Under the pieces are notes generated by a model. That model was given only the letters and a program-made list of their open reading frames with translations. It was not told the origin of the DNA and searched no databases. A DNA stretch of 64,000 nt, taken from VRUE01 sp963702175. GTDB lineage: Bacteria; Actinomycetota; Thermoleophilia; Solirubrobacterales; 70-9. Every line of letters begins with the position of its first letter. Position 1 is the first letter of the stretch. The position numbers and the translations under genes were made by a program. Shown here piece by piece: positions 1-7,757 of the stretch. Location of the stretch: contig OY969721.1 in the NCBI GenBank assembly GCA_963702175.1, positions 1,674,001 to 1,738,000 on the forward strand, written 5' to 3'.

Positions 1-123
1 GCCGAGCTCGCTCAGCTCACGCGCCGTTGCGTAGAGCTGCTCCGTCGCCTCCGCTGTCTTGGGCGGGAAGAACTCGACCGAGAAGACCGGCGACCGGGTC
101 GAGAGGATCTGGTCGATGCGCAT
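1..123 (-). CDS. metF: Methylenetetrahydrofolate reductase, N-terminal part (cut by window start)
   Basis: Reading leftward from an ATG at 121-123, the first 41 residues contain the hallmark FSVEFFPPKT of 5,10-methylenetetrahydrofolate reductase, the flavoprotein that makes 5-methyl-THF for methionine synthesis. The motif sits about 12 residues from the start, as expected for MetF. The rest of the gene lies outside the window, so integrity cannot be judged. The region upstream (124-536) is unusually long and could hold a regulatory leader. Identification rests on the N-terminal motif only. Confidence 0.85.
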   Translation of the reverse strand, partial: MRIDQILSTRSPVFSVEFFPPKTAEATEQLYATARELSELG

Positions 124-536
124 CCGAGCAGGGTAGCTGCGAGGGTATTTGTCCGTACTTTGCGGAAACGCTGGCGGGTCGCCCCTTGCGTCCCCCGGGG
201 GCTAGGCGTAAGTTCGCTCTGCGACCGGGAGAGACCGGAATCCGCGGAAGCCAAGCGGAGTCGGTCTCGAAGGTGGCGGGAAGAGCTTCTAAGCGCGAAG
301 GCTACGCGCAAGGCAGGCTACGAACGTCACCACCGGTCGCGTTTCGTTGTGGCGCCGGCGGCGTCCGACCCGCGGCCTAGCTTTGGCGACGGTCATGGAG
401 AGCCTGCCCTCCTGACTCGCGACCGGGGCGCATCCGGGAGCAGGGCGCTGTCGGCCAGCCCCGTGAGTCTCGCCGACGCCTAGCCCGCCCGCTCCCACCT
501 CTCTTGCACCAGGATCGGTTATGGGAGGATCGCGCC
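124..536. other. Long intergenic region; possible metF leader
   Basis: No convincing gene is visible in these 413 bases; the open frames here are arginine-rich shadow frames without family features. On the minus strand, upstream of metF, 409-418 reads GAGTCAGGAG, followed by GGCAGG. This resembles the start of the conserved 3' box of cobalamin riboswitches (GAGTCAGGA), in a GC-rich stretch able to fold. The other conserved blocks are not clearly present, so a riboswitch is only a possibility. Confidence 0.3.
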
Positions 537-1289
537 ATGAGCGAGGAGATGCGCTACGAGCGGGTGGGCGCGGCGGCGGTGCTGACGATCGACCGTCCCG
601 AGCGGCGCAACGCCGTTGACGATGCCACTGCGAAGTTGTTCCGCCAGGGGCTTAAGGACTTCGAAGCGGACGAGGAGGCCCGCGTCCTCGTCCTCACCGG
701 GGCCGGCGGCCAGGCCTTCTGCGCCGGCGCCGATCTCAAAGCAATGAATCTGGACGTCGCCCATCCCGCCGGCCCGATGGGGCCGACGCGCCTCACTCCC
801 TCGAAGCCGGCGATCGCCGCGGTCGACGGCTGGTGCCTGGCCGGCGGGGTCGAGCTTGCGCTCTGGTGCGACATGCGGATCGCCACCCCGCAGTCCACCT
901 TCGGTCTCTTCGAGCGCCGCTGGGGGGTGCCGCTGCTCGACGGCGGCACCCAGCGCCTGCCGCGCGTGGTCGGCATGGGTCGGGCGCTGGAGTTGATCCT
1001 CACCGGCCGCCCCGTCGAGGCTGAGGAGGCGTATCGGATCGGGCTGGTCAACGAGGTGGTCGAGCCGGGCAAGCACCTGGAGCGCTCGCTCGAGCTGGTC
1101 GAGACGATTGCCTCCTTCCCCCAAGAGACGATGCTCGCCGACCGCCGCGGCGCGATCGAGGGCTTCGGCCTGCCGCTCGAGCAGGGCCTCGCCCTCGAGC
1201 GCGAGCAAGGCAACCAGGTGCTCGAAGTCGCCGTCCGTGGCGCCGCCCGTTTCGCCGGCGGCGAGGGCCGCCACGGCGAGGGCGTCTAG
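537..1289 (+). CDS. Enoyl-CoA hydratase/isomerase (crotonase family)
   Basis: A 250-residue cytosolic crotonase-fold protein. The N-terminus has the ERRNAVD motif, followed by the CoA-binding/oxyanion segment AFCAGADLKAM (about residues 60-70), and the second oxyanion-hole loop GGVELAL near residue 105. Length is normal for the family. The ATG at 537 was chosen over the in-frame ATG at 504 because GGGAGG at 523-528 lies 8 nt before it and conserved residues begin just after. Substrate cannot be assigned; beta-oxidation or a related acyl-CoA route is likely. It stands alone, with the convergent TetR gene 14 bp downstream as the only close neighbour. Confidence 0.9.
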   Translation: MSEEMRYERVGAAAVLTIDRPERRNAVDDATAKLFRQGLKDFEADEEARVLVLTGAGGQAFCAGADLKAMNLDVAHPAGPMGPTRLTPSKPAIAAVDGWCLAGGVELALWCDMRIATPQSTFGLFERRWGVPLLDGGTQRLPRVVGMGRALELILTGRPVEAEEAYRIGLVNEVVEPGKHLERSLELVETIASFPQETMLADRRGAIEGFGLPLEQGLALEREQGNQVLEVAVRGAARFAGGEGRHGEGV

Positions 1290-1303
1290 CGACGACCGCC
1301 CGG

Positions 1304-1972
1304 CTAACGCACCCGGCGCATCTCGTCCTCGGCCGCTTCCGGGCCGAGGTAGGGCATCAGCACGGCGAAGACCAGGTCGGGGAGGATGCGCTCCAACTCG
1401 GGGCCGCGTCCGGCGCGGATCTCGTCGAAGATCATCGAGGTGGCGCCACCGATCGCGAAGCGGGCCGTGTCTGGCGGCAGTTCGCCCCCCTGCCCCGAGT
1501 ACGCCCGCCCTTCCTCCAGGAACGGGGTGAAGCGGCCGAGCGCGGCGCGGTAGCGCTCGCGCGCGTCGTCACCGGCCGCGGTCACCTCGACCATCGCCAT
1601 TCGCGCGATGTCGGCCTCGGCTGCGAGCAGCTGTACCAGCGCCCGCAGCCCCGATCCGATCCGGTCGGGCCAGGGCTCTCCGGCAGCAGCTTCGAAGGCG
1701 CTAGTGACGTGGGCGACGAGGACGTCGATCACCGCGTCGTAGGCCTCGAGGAAGCAGGCCTGCTTGTCCTCGAACATCCCGTAGAAGGTCTCCTCGGAGA
1801 CCCCGGCGATCTCGACCACGTCAGCCACAGTCGTCGCCTCAAACCCCTTGGCGGCCGCTACCCGGATCATCGCCTCCCGCAGCCGCTCTCTCTGCGACCT
1901 CACCTCATATGCCCGCGGCAACCCTTGGCTTTCGGGTAGACGCTGTGGATTCGAAGGTGAGGACGAATCCAT
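1304..1972 (-). CDS. TetR-family transcriptional regulator
   Basis: A 222-residue TetR-type repressor. An N-terminal arm (LPRAYEVRSQRERLREAM) precedes the helix-turn-helix with the family signature TTVADVVEIAGVSEETFYGMFEDK at about residues 46-69; the rest is a helical ligand-binding domain. The start at 1972 lies directly after AAGGAG, tighter than usual, so a slightly later start is possible. It follows the TetR gene at 2004-2696 by 31 bp on the same strand, suggesting one transcript. No target gene is obvious. It belongs to the paralogous TetR set of this window. Confidence 0.9.
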   Translation of the reverse strand: MDSSSPSNPQRLPESQGLPRAYEVRSQRERLREAMIRVAAAKGFEATTVADVVEIAGVSEETFYGMFEDKQACFLEAYDAVIDVLVAHVTSAFEAAAGEPWPDRIGSGLRALVQLLAAEADIARMAMVEVTAAGDDARERYRAALGRFTPFLEEGRAYSGQGGELPPDTARFAIGGATSMIFDEIRAGRGPELERILPDLVFAVLMPYLGPEAAEDEMRRVR

Positions 1973-2003
1973 CTCCTTCAGCGTAGGGAAGTCCCTCCCT
2001 CTG

Positions 2004-2696
2004 TCAAGCGCGCGCGGCCTGCATCTCCGCGCTGGCCACGTCGCCACCGAAGTAGGGCAGCACCGCGAAGTACATGAACTCAGGCAGTAGCTCGCGGAAG
2101 CCGTCGTTGGCCCCGGTCGCCAACCGCGAGTGGACCACCGCGTGGATGCCGGCGACGATCCCCTCCGGGGCGATAGAGGGCGGCGACTCGCTCTCCTCCG
2201 CCTCGGCCCGGGCCAGGTCGACGAAGGCAGTGATGCGGCCCATCGCCTCGGTTCGCTTGGCAAGTGCCTCGGGCCCCGCGGCGTGGACCTCGACGATCAG
2301 CGCCCGGCCGATGTCCGGCTCCTCGTCGAGTGCGTCGAGCAGCGCACCGAGGCCCGCGCGCAACTTGCCCTGCCAGCTCTCCTCGCCCACCGTCGCGCCT
2401 ACGACGAGCGTTTCCAGCCGCTCCACCCCGAAGTCGAAGGCCTCCAGGTAACACTCGTCCTTGTCGGCGAAATTGTCGTAGAAGGCCTGCCGGTACAGCC
2501 CGGTCTTGCCGAGCACGGTCCGCACCGAGGCCGCGTCGTAGCCGACCGAGCCGACCGCCTCGAGCATGCCCTCCAGAATCCTCTGCCGCTTGGAAGAAGT
2601 CACCAGCCTGAGCTTTGGCGCGGGGTCCCCTACCTTTCCCGCTGTGCCGGTCCCCTCAGCCCCTGCCCGGACCTTGGATACGGCCTGCCTTGCCAT
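2004..2696 (-). CDS. TetR-family transcriptional regulator
   Basis: A 230-residue TetR protein with a longer basic N-terminal extension (about 30 residues) before the helix-turn-helix (SVRTVLGKTGLYRQAFYDNF, about residues 57-76) and a helical effector domain ending in LLPEFMYFAVLPYFGGDVA. The ATG at 2696 has GGAAGGGA about 6 nt upstream. It is the first gene of a probable two-regulator operon with 1304-1972 and is divergent from the TetR gene at 2814, with 117 bp between starts. Ligand and targets are unknown. Confidence 0.9.
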   Translation of the reverse strand: MARQAVSKVRAGAEGTGTAGKVGDPAPKLRLVTSSKRQRILEGMLEAVGSVGYDAASVRTVLGKTGLYRQAFYDNFADKDECYLEAFDFGVERLETLVVGATVGEESWQGKLRAGLGALLDALDEEPDIGRALIVEVHAAGPEALAKRTEAMGRITAFVDLARAEAEESESPPSIAPEGIVAGIHAVVHSRLATGANDGFRELLPEFMYFAVLPYFGGDVASAEMQAARA

Positions 2697-2800
2697 CGAA
2701 ATCCCTTCCTATCTCGATCAAGGGAATCGTTTGTCTGGACTCCGGTACTGTATCGGTATCTAGCCAATACGTCCAGCTTGGAATCCGAGTCGTGGCTGGG

Positions 2801-2806
2801 TACCCT
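2801..2806 (+). promoter_or_regulatory. -10 element TACCCT of a probable leaderless promoter
   Basis: TACCCT lies 7 nt before the GTG at 2814, and TTGGAA at 2779-2784 is a possible -35. There is no ribosome binding site in between, so transcription should begin at or next to the start codon. Confidence 0.6.
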
Positions 2807-2813
2807 GGCGTTC

Positions 2814-3491
2814 GTGGCCGATCGTGTCCCGCAAGCGATCAGAACGCCGCCCGGGCGGCATCCACTACCACGCGAGTTCATAACCCAGCACCAGCGCGCT
2901 CGGATCATCGCGGCCCTCGCCGAGGAGACGGTGGAAAAGGGCTATCGCGCCGTCACCGTCGCCGACATCGTGCGCCGCGCCGGGATCGCCCGCAACACCT
3001 TCTACGAGAACTTCTCCTCCAAGGAGGACTGCTTTCTCGCCGCCTCCGAGTACGCGGTGAAGGAAGCGCTGCGCCGCGTCGTCGACGCCGCCAGCAAGGT
3101 CGACAGCTGGCCGGCCCGGGTCAACGCTGGCCTCGGCGCCTTCCTCCACTACGTCGCCTCAGAGCCGGCGCTCGCCCGCACCTGCATCGTCGAGGCGCTC
3201 TCCGCCGGGCCTGCCGCGGTCGACCGTTACGAGCGCTCGATCCAGGCCTTCGTGCCGCTCTTCCGCATGGGTCGCAAGGTCTCCCCGAAGGGTGAGGAGC
3301 TGCCGGGCACGCTCGAGGAGACGATCGTCGGCGGGATCTTCTGGATCATCTACCAGCGCATCATCATGGGCCAGACGGAGCAGATCGAGGAGCTGCTTCC
3401 CGAGCTGGTCGAGTTCTCGCTCACCCCGTACCTGGGCGCCGAGGCAGCGAAGCGGGTCGCGGCCGAAGCCGAGCCCGCCGCGACGGGGTAG
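2814..3491 (+). CDS. TetR-family transcriptional regulator
   Basis: A 225-residue TetR protein. The arm PLPREFITQHQRARIIAAL leads into the helix-turn-helix TVADIVRRAGIARNTFYENF, followed by the helical ligand domain ending in EELLPELVEFSLTPYLGAEA. The open frame extends far upstream to 2130, but that part is a shadow of the opposite-strand TetR; the GTG at 2814 with TACCCT 7 nt upstream is the credible start. It is followed after 49 bp by the double-TetR gene on the same strand. Regulated genes are not evident. Confidence 0.88.
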   Translation: MADRVPQAIRTPPGRHPLPREFITQHQRARIIAALAEETVEKGYRAVTVADIVRRAGIARNTFYENFSSKEDCFLAASEYAVKEALRRVVDAASKVDSWPARVNAGLGAFLHYVASEPALARTCIVEALSAGPAAVDRYERSIQAFVPLFRMGRKVSPKGEELPGTLEETIVGGIFWIIYQRIIMGQTEQIEELLPELVEFSLTPYLGAEAAKRVAAEAEPAATG

Positions 3492-3540
3492 GGAGGAGCG
3501 GCCCGGTGGCCAGGGCAGGGACTGGAGGTCCCATGACCTA

Positions 3541-4893
3541 GTGCTCGACCTTGAGACCCGCGAGCGTGCCGCCAGTCCCGAGCGCGCGCGCATCGTCGAG
3601 GCTCTGATCGAGATCGCCGCCGAGCGCGGCTACGCGGAGACGAGCGTCGAGATGATCATCAAGCGGGCCGGCCTCGATCGCCCCGCCTTCGACCGCCACT
3701 TTCGTGGCAAGTACGACTGCTTCCTCTCCGTCTGGCAGGAGATGAACGAGCGCTGCATGGAGGAGATCCTTTCCGCCTACAACAGCTATGAGGACTGGCC
3801 CGACCGCCTGCGTGCGGTCGCCTACGAGATCGTCGGCAACCTCGGCCGCGACCGCAGCCGCGCCTGCTTCGCGGTCGAGGTGCTGGCGGCCGGCGACGCC
3901 GCCCGCGCCCGCCGCGACATGACGATGAGGGTGATCGCCTCGCTGATCGACGCCGGACGCAACGAGATGGAGGACCCCGAATCGGTCCCCCACACCACCG
4001 CCGAGGCTCTCGCCGGCTCCGCTTACGGACAGGTCTACGCCAAGGTTGTGCGTGGTCAGGCAGAGGAGCTTCAGCATCTCGTCCCACAGCTCGTTTCGGC
4101 CGCCGTCATGCCCTATTTGGGAATCGACGCGGCCCTAGCTGAGCTTGCTCGGGATTCTGAGCCGATTGCGCGATATCGTCGGGATGTGGCCAGGGATTCC
4201 ACTAAAAAAACCAAGCCTGAGGAAAGCGCCGAGGGCTACCCGCCGGAGCTGGCAAGGCTGCCGCCGGGGCGCCACGGGTTGCCGCGCGAGTTCGTCGTCC
4301 ACAACCAGCGCGAGCGGCTGATCGCGGGGATCGCCGAGGCAATCGCCGAAAACGGCTATTCCGGCACGACGATCGCCCACATCACCCGCCACGCGGCCGT
4401 CTCCCGGCGTACCTTCTACGAGCACTTCTCGAGCAAGGACGAGTGCTTCGTCGCCGCCTACGACACGGTGATGCAGCAGCTGCGCGAGCGGGTCTCGGCC
4501 GGTTTCGAGGAAGCCGAGGACTGGCCTCACGCGGTCAAGGCCGGCATCGGCGCGATGCTTGGCTTCCTTGCCGCCGAGCCGCACCTGGCCCGCCTCTGCA
4601 TGGTCGAGGCGCTGGTCGCCGGCCCGGTCGTAGTCGAGCGCTACGACGCCGCGATCCAGAGCTTCGTCCCCTACTTCCAGAGCGGCCGCGAGGGTCGCCC
4701 GAAGGAGGTCCTCGACCGCCTCTCGGCGGCCACCGAGGAGGCCCTGGTCGGGGGCATGGTCTCGCTGATCTCCCGCCGCATCATCGCCGGCAAAGCCGAA
4801 TACCTCGAGGAACTACTCCCCGACCTGGTCGAGTTCACCCTCACTCCCTACCTGGGGAGCGAGGAAGCGGCGAAGATCGCCAAGGAGAAGTGA
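3541..4893 (+). CDS. Tandem TetR-TetR fusion regulator
   Basis: One uninterrupted 450-residue frame carries two complete TetR proteins head to tail. Unit 1 (about residues 1-215) has a helix-turn-helix with SVEMIIKRAGLDRPAFDRHF. Unit 2 (about 216-450) has the arm GRHGLPREFVVHNQRERL and TIAHITRHAAVSRRTFYEHF. No stop codon separates them. A GTG at 4186, at the junction, follows TATCGT (4174-4179) by 6 nt, so unit 2 may also be made alone from an internal leaderless promoter. The start GTG 3541 is the first start codon after the preceding gene, with GGAGG 12 nt upstream. TetR proteins act as dimers, so a fused pair could be a single-chain dimer. Confidence 0.85.
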   Translation: MLDLETRERAASPERARIVEALIEIAAERGYAETSVEMIIKRAGLDRPAFDRHFRGKYDCFLSVWQEMNERCMEEILSAYNSYEDWPDRLRAVAYEIVGNLGRDRSRACFAVEVLAAGDAARARRDMTMRVIASLIDAGRNEMEDPESVPHTTAEALAGSAYGQVYAKVVRGQAEELQHLVPQLVSAAVMPYLGIDAALAELARDSEPIARYRRDVARDSTKKTKPEESAEGYPPELARLPPGRHGLPREFVVHNQRERLIAGIAEAIAENGYSGTTIAHITRHAAVSRRTFYEHFSSKDECFVAAYDTVMQQLRERVSAGFEEAEDWPHAVKAGIGAMLGFLAAEPHLARLCMVEALVAGPVVVERYDAAIQSFVPYFQSGREGRPKEVLDRLSAATEEALVGGMVSLISRRIIAGKAEYLEELLPDLVEFTLTPYLGSEEAAKIAKEK

Positions 4894-4897
4894 GGGC

Positions 4898-5107
4898 CTA
4901 GATCGGGTGCTTCGAGATCAGCTCGAGCTTGTCGACATGGACGATCGGCAGGTCAAGCGTTTCGCCTCGTTCGTTGGCAATCTCGACCATCTTGTCGTCG
5001 CCGAAGTCGATGACCACGGTGCCCCGCGTCCCGGCAGGCCATTTGCCGATCGCCTCGTTGAACGAGACAAAATCAACTTCTCCGATCGACTGCTTGACCG
5101 TGGCCAT
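4898..5107 (-). CDS. Small DUF4926-like protein
   Basis: A 69-residue protein with the pattern of DUF4926: a short beta-rich domain with GTRGTVVIDFGDDKMVEI in the middle and VDKLELI near the end. GGAGGA lies just before the ATG at 5107. It follows the DUF6883-like gene by 12 nt on the same strand and is probably its partner. Base composition here is visibly lower in G+C than the flanking TetR genes, consistent with acquisition. A toxin-immunity or toxin-antitoxin role is suggested by size and pairing only. Confidence 0.6.
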   Translation of the reverse strand: MATVKQSIGEVDFVSFNEAIGKWPAGTRGTVVIDFGDDKMVEIANERGETLDLPIVHVDKLELISKHPI

Positions 5108-5119
5108 TATTCCTCCAAT

Positions 5120-5494
5120 CTAGGGCCTTGGAAAGGCGGTAGCCATTCGTGACCGCTCTCCTTCGCCTCCAAGTGACCAGACTGTCCTAACGTACACCAT
5201 GCGAGAGTTCTTGTCTGAGAGGCCTCGTACTGGCACCGCGACCACGCAGTTGATTCCGTGAGGCGGGTTCTCTCGCACGGCCTCGACTTTCACAGCCATG
5301 ATCCCGGTTTGGATTGCTCCCTCGAGGTATTCGAGGTTCTCGTGGGTGATTCCAAGGATCATCTCGAAGCCTTGGGCCTTTGCCCCACCAGCCTCGTTGT
5401 TTGGATTGAGCGAGTACGCGATCAGCTTGCGCCGTACGCCGATGGCTTCCGCCGCGCGGGGAAGCGGCTCTCCAACTCTTGGTGGCCAATACAC
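5120..5494 (-). CDS. DUF6883-like protein
   Basis: A 124-residue protein resembling DUF6883: it opens with LPRAAEAIGVRRKLIAYSLN and GGAKAQGFEMILGITHENLE, and later has the predicted strand INCVVAVPVRGLSDKNSRMV. It lies immediately upstream of the DUF4926-like gene and is AT-richer than its surroundings. The start at 5494 is the first in the frame; no strong ribosome site is seen, so a start a few codons away is possible. Function is unknown; the two-gene arrangement resembles small selfish or defence-associated modules. Confidence 0.6.
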   Translation of the reverse strand: MYWPPRVGEPLPRAAEAIGVRRKLIAYSLNPNNEAGGAKAQGFEMILGITHENLEYLEGAIQTGIMAVKVEAVRENPPHGINCVVAVPVRGLSDKNSRMVYVRTVWSLGGEGERSRMATAFPRP

Positions 5495-5583
5495 GCTGCT
5501 GAAGCTAGAAGCCTCCAGCGCGTATGTGTGTGTCTAGGGTCAGGACTTTGACTCAAGAGTGACCCAACTTCGTCAAATGCGGG

Positions 5584-6255
5584 TCAGCCGGCGGGGCCGA
5601 GCGAGGCGGTGCGGGCCGAACCGAGCTCGAGCCAGGCCTCGTCCTCGCCGAAGTAGCTGAGCACGGCGAGGTGGGAGAGGTCGGGCAGCAGGCGCTCGAC
5701 TTTGGCGGCGCGGCCGGCGCCGATCTCGACCGCGATCGATTCCTCGATCGCGCCGACGACGAACTGCGCGGTCATCGGCGAGGCGGCGCTGGTCGCGCCG
5801 GGCGCGTTGCGCGCCGAGTCGACCGCGCCGGCGAGGCGCTCCACCACCTGCTGGTGCTTGGCCCATGCCTCTCCGCGCGCCGCGCGGACCTCGATCAGCA
5901 GCGCCTTCGCCAGCAGCGGCTGCTCGGCGACGGTGCGGAGCAGCTCGGCGAGTGCGGCCCGGAACCCGTCTCGCCAGCTCTCCGACCCCCGTGCCGCGTC
6001 GAGCAGGTCCTTGCAAAGCCGGTCGGCAGCCTCCTCGTAGGCGAGTGCGAAGCAGGCCTCCTTGCTCGCGAAGCGGCGCTGGAAGGTGCGCCGCGAGACG
6101 CCGCTGCGCTCGGTCACCTCCTGCACGCTCGCCTTGTCGTAGCCCCTCGCGCCGACGGTCAGCAGCATCGCTTCCAGCACGCCCTGGTCGGCACCCCGGT
6201 CCGGCACCGCCTCCTCCCAGGAGCGGACCGCGCGCAGTGTGGTCGGAGCTTCCAC
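5584..6255 (-). CDS. TetR-family transcriptional regulator
   Basis: A 223-residue TetR protein with a helix-turn-helix containing SVQEVTERSGVSRRTFQRRF and a C-terminal domain ending LLPDLSHLAVLSYFGEDEA. The open frame runs to 6762, but the upstream part overlaps the divergent TetR. The GTG at 6255 is preferred: TAAGGT (complement of 6264-6269) lies 8 nt before it, giving a leaderless transcript. It is divergent from 6343-7023 over an 87-bp region with repeated motifs, so cross-regulation is likely. Confidence 0.87.
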   Translation of the reverse strand: MEAPTTLRAVRSWEEAVPDRGADQGVLEAMLLTVGARGYDKASVQEVTERSGVSRRTFQRRFASKEACFALAYEEAADRLCKDLLDAARGSESWRDGFRAALAELLRTVAEQPLLAKALLIEVRAARGEAWAKHQQVVERLAGAVDSARNAPGATSAASPMTAQFVVGAIEESIAVEIGAGRAAKVERLLPDLSHLAVLSYFGEDEAWLELGSARTASLGPAG

Positions 6256-6342
6256 TTCGAGGTACCTTAGCCCATCTTTGGGAACTTTAGGCACTTCATA
6301 TACCGATTGCGTACCTTTGGGAACGAGCGCTATCCTGAGGGT
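6256..6342. promoter_or_regulatory. Divergent TetR promoter region with direct repeats
   Basis: The 87 bp between two divergent TetR genes hold two copies of CTTTGGGAAC (6276-6285 and 6315-6324) and two of GTACCTT (6262-6268 and 6311-6317). The rightward -10 is TATCCT at 6331-6336, with TTGCGT at 6307-6312 as possible -35; the leftward -10 is the complement of 6264-6269. The repeats overlap both promoters and are candidate operators. Confidence 0.55.
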
Positions 6343-7023
6343 GTGCGCGCATTGCCTGGAAAGGACTCCCGGCAGCCGCCCGGCCCGCAGCCGGTGACCC
6401 GCGACGCCGCCGCTGCCGACCAGCGGCGCCGGATTCTCGAGGCCGCCGCCGACCTCGTCGCCGAGCAGGGCTACCCGGCGACGACGATCGAGCAGATCGT
6501 GCGCCGGGCGAAAGTCGGCTACGCCACCTTCTACAAGAGCTTCGAGGACAAGGAGCAGAGCTTCCTCGCTCTCTTCGACGCGGCGCTGGAGCACACGGCG
6601 CGAGCGGTCGAGGACGCGTACGAGCGCGAAGCAGGGCCGTGGACCGACCGAGTGGGGGCGGGGCTGGGTGCGCTCTTCGCGACGATCGCCGAGCACCCCA
6701 ACGTGGCGCGCGCCTGCATGGTCGAGGCGCTGACCGCGGGCCCCGAGGCGGTGGCGCGCCACGAGGCGGCGCTGAAACGCTTCGCGCCGCTACTGCGCCC
6801 GGGGCGCGAGCTCAACCCCCGCCAGGCGGAGCTGCCGGCGACGCTGGAGGACACGCTGGCCGGCGGCGTGCTCTGGGTCGTCAACCAACGACTCGTAGCC
6901 GGCAAGGCCGACGAGCTGCGTGCCCTCCTCCCCGAGACCCTCGAGTTCCTGCTCCGCCCCTACGTCGGCGAGGAAGAGGCGGCTCGGGAGGCCGGCGACC
7001 TGGCCGACGCCGCCTCGGCCTGA
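6343..7023 (+). CDS. TetR-family transcriptional regulator
   Basis: A 226-residue TetR protein: helix-turn-helix with TIEQIVRRAKVGYATFYKSF at about residues 47-66, helical ligand domain ending ALLPETLEFLLRPYVGEEEA. The GTG at 6343 lies 6 nt after TATCCT (6331-6336), so a leaderless mRNA is likely; the earlier in-frame ATG at 6307 falls inside the promoter. It is divergent from 5584-6255. Target genes are unknown. Confidence 0.87.
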   Translation: MRALPGKDSRQPPGPQPVTRDAAAADQRRRILEAAADLVAEQGYPATTIEQIVRRAKVGYATFYKSFEDKEQSFLALFDAALEHTARAVEDAYEREAGPWTDRVGAGLGALFATIAEHPNVARACMVEALTAGPEAVARHEAALKRFAPLLRPGRELNPRQAELPATLEDTLAGGVLWVVNQRLVAGKADELRALLPETLEFLLRPYVGEEEAAREAGDLADAASA

Positions 7024-7039
7024 CCGGGGCGGAGCGGCG

Positions 7040-7045
7040 TAACAT
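7040..7045 (+). promoter_or_regulatory. -10 element TAACAT of a probable leaderless promoter
   Basis: TAACAT is 7 nt before the ATG at 7053, with no ribosome site in between. Confidence 0.5.
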
Positions 7046-7052
7046 TGGTGAC

Positions 7053-7268
7053 ATGGCTCCTCGGACGAAACCCCTCCTCGCCCCAGGTAATGAGGCTGAG
7101 TGGGCTGAGCTGAATCGCGAGAAGGCGGAATATCACCGCCGAACCACTCGGGCGCTGACACCATCGGAGCGAATTGCCCAAGGTCAGCAACTTTCCCAGC
7201 AGGGAGTGGAACTGCTGGCGTCGGTCATACGAGCCGGTCATGTCCCCGCGCGAGCCTTCTGGTCCTGA
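7053..7268 (+). CDS. Small protein upstream of nucleotidyltransferase (possible antitoxin)
   Basis: A 71-residue, mostly helical protein containing LTPSERIAQGQQLSQQGVEL and ending RAGHVPARAFWS. Its 3' end overlaps the start of the nucleotidyltransferase gene by 29 nt, so the two are translationally coupled. Size, order and coupling match two-gene toxin-antitoxin modules with a nucleotidyltransferase. The family is not one I can name with certainty. Composition is less G+C rich than the TetR genes on either side. Confidence 0.65.
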   Translation: MAPRTKPLLAPGNEAEWAELNREKAEYHRRTTRALTPSERIAQGQQLSQQGVELLASVIRAGHVPARAFWS

Positions 7269-7752
7269 CCTCGATGGCGTCGTCGCCGACGCCAACGCAG
7301 TGGGGTTGCGTTACGTCGTGATCGGTGGCTTCAGTGTTATTGCCAACGGCTTTCTTCGTGCGACCAAGGACTCGGATCTCCTGGTGCCCGATGGCGAGGA
7401 GACCGATGAGGGGATTCTGCGCTTTCTAGATCGCGTCGAGGCCACCCGCCTCCATGACGACAAGGTCCTGACTCGAGATGACGTGACCGGTGCCCATCAC
7501 CTTCGCGTCCGCAGTCGCCACGGCATCATCGACATCATGCGCGGCGGTCTGCCCCCTCTCGATTACGAGACCGTCGCGGCGGATGCGATCGACGCCGAAG
7601 TAGGCGGGGAGCCGACGCCGGTCGCGAACCTGCGCAGCATCGTGGGTTTCAAGCGTCTCGCCGGTCGACCGCAGGACAAGCGCGACCTGGAAGAGCTCGA
7701 GGCCTTCCACGGCGAGCTGCCGATCGAGCCAATCCCTGGCCTCGACGAGTAA
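7240..7752 (+). CDS. Nucleotidyltransferase-fold protein (possible toxin)
   Basis: A 170-residue protein with a minimal nucleotidyltransferase core: YVVIGGFSVIANGFLRATKD followed by SDLLVP gives the GG(F)S...DSD arrangement that binds nucleotide and metal, and IIDIMRGG later can supply the third acidic residue. The C-terminus (VGFKRLAGRPQDKRDLEELE) matches the K-x3-R/DxxDLE helix seen in AbiEii-like and related enzymes. The ATG at 7240 lies inside the preceding small gene. AbiEii-type proteins modify tRNA or proteins; the substrate here is unknown. Confidence 0.75.
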   Translation: MSPREPSGPDLDGVVADANAVGLRYVVIGGFSVIANGFLRATKDSDLLVPDGEETDEGILRFLDRVEATRLHDDKVLTRDDVTGAHHLRVRSRHGIIDIMRGGLPPLDYETVAADAIDAEVGGEPTPVANLRSIVGFKRLAGRPQDKRDLEELEAFHGELPIEPIPGLDE

Positions 7753-7757
7753 CGCCT

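Noticed and set aside
519..1274. Long minus-strand open frame opposite the enoyl-CoA hydratase
   Set aside because: Shadow frame of a high-G+C gene; no family motif, while the plus strand has a clear crotonase.
2130..2813. N-terminal extension of the TetR frame beginning at 2130
   Set aside because: It overlaps the opposite-strand TetR gene; the promoter and conserved residues support GTG 2814.
3292..3540. N-terminal extension of the tandem TetR frame
   Set aside because: It overlaps the end of the preceding TetR in another frame; GTG 3541 is the first sensible start.
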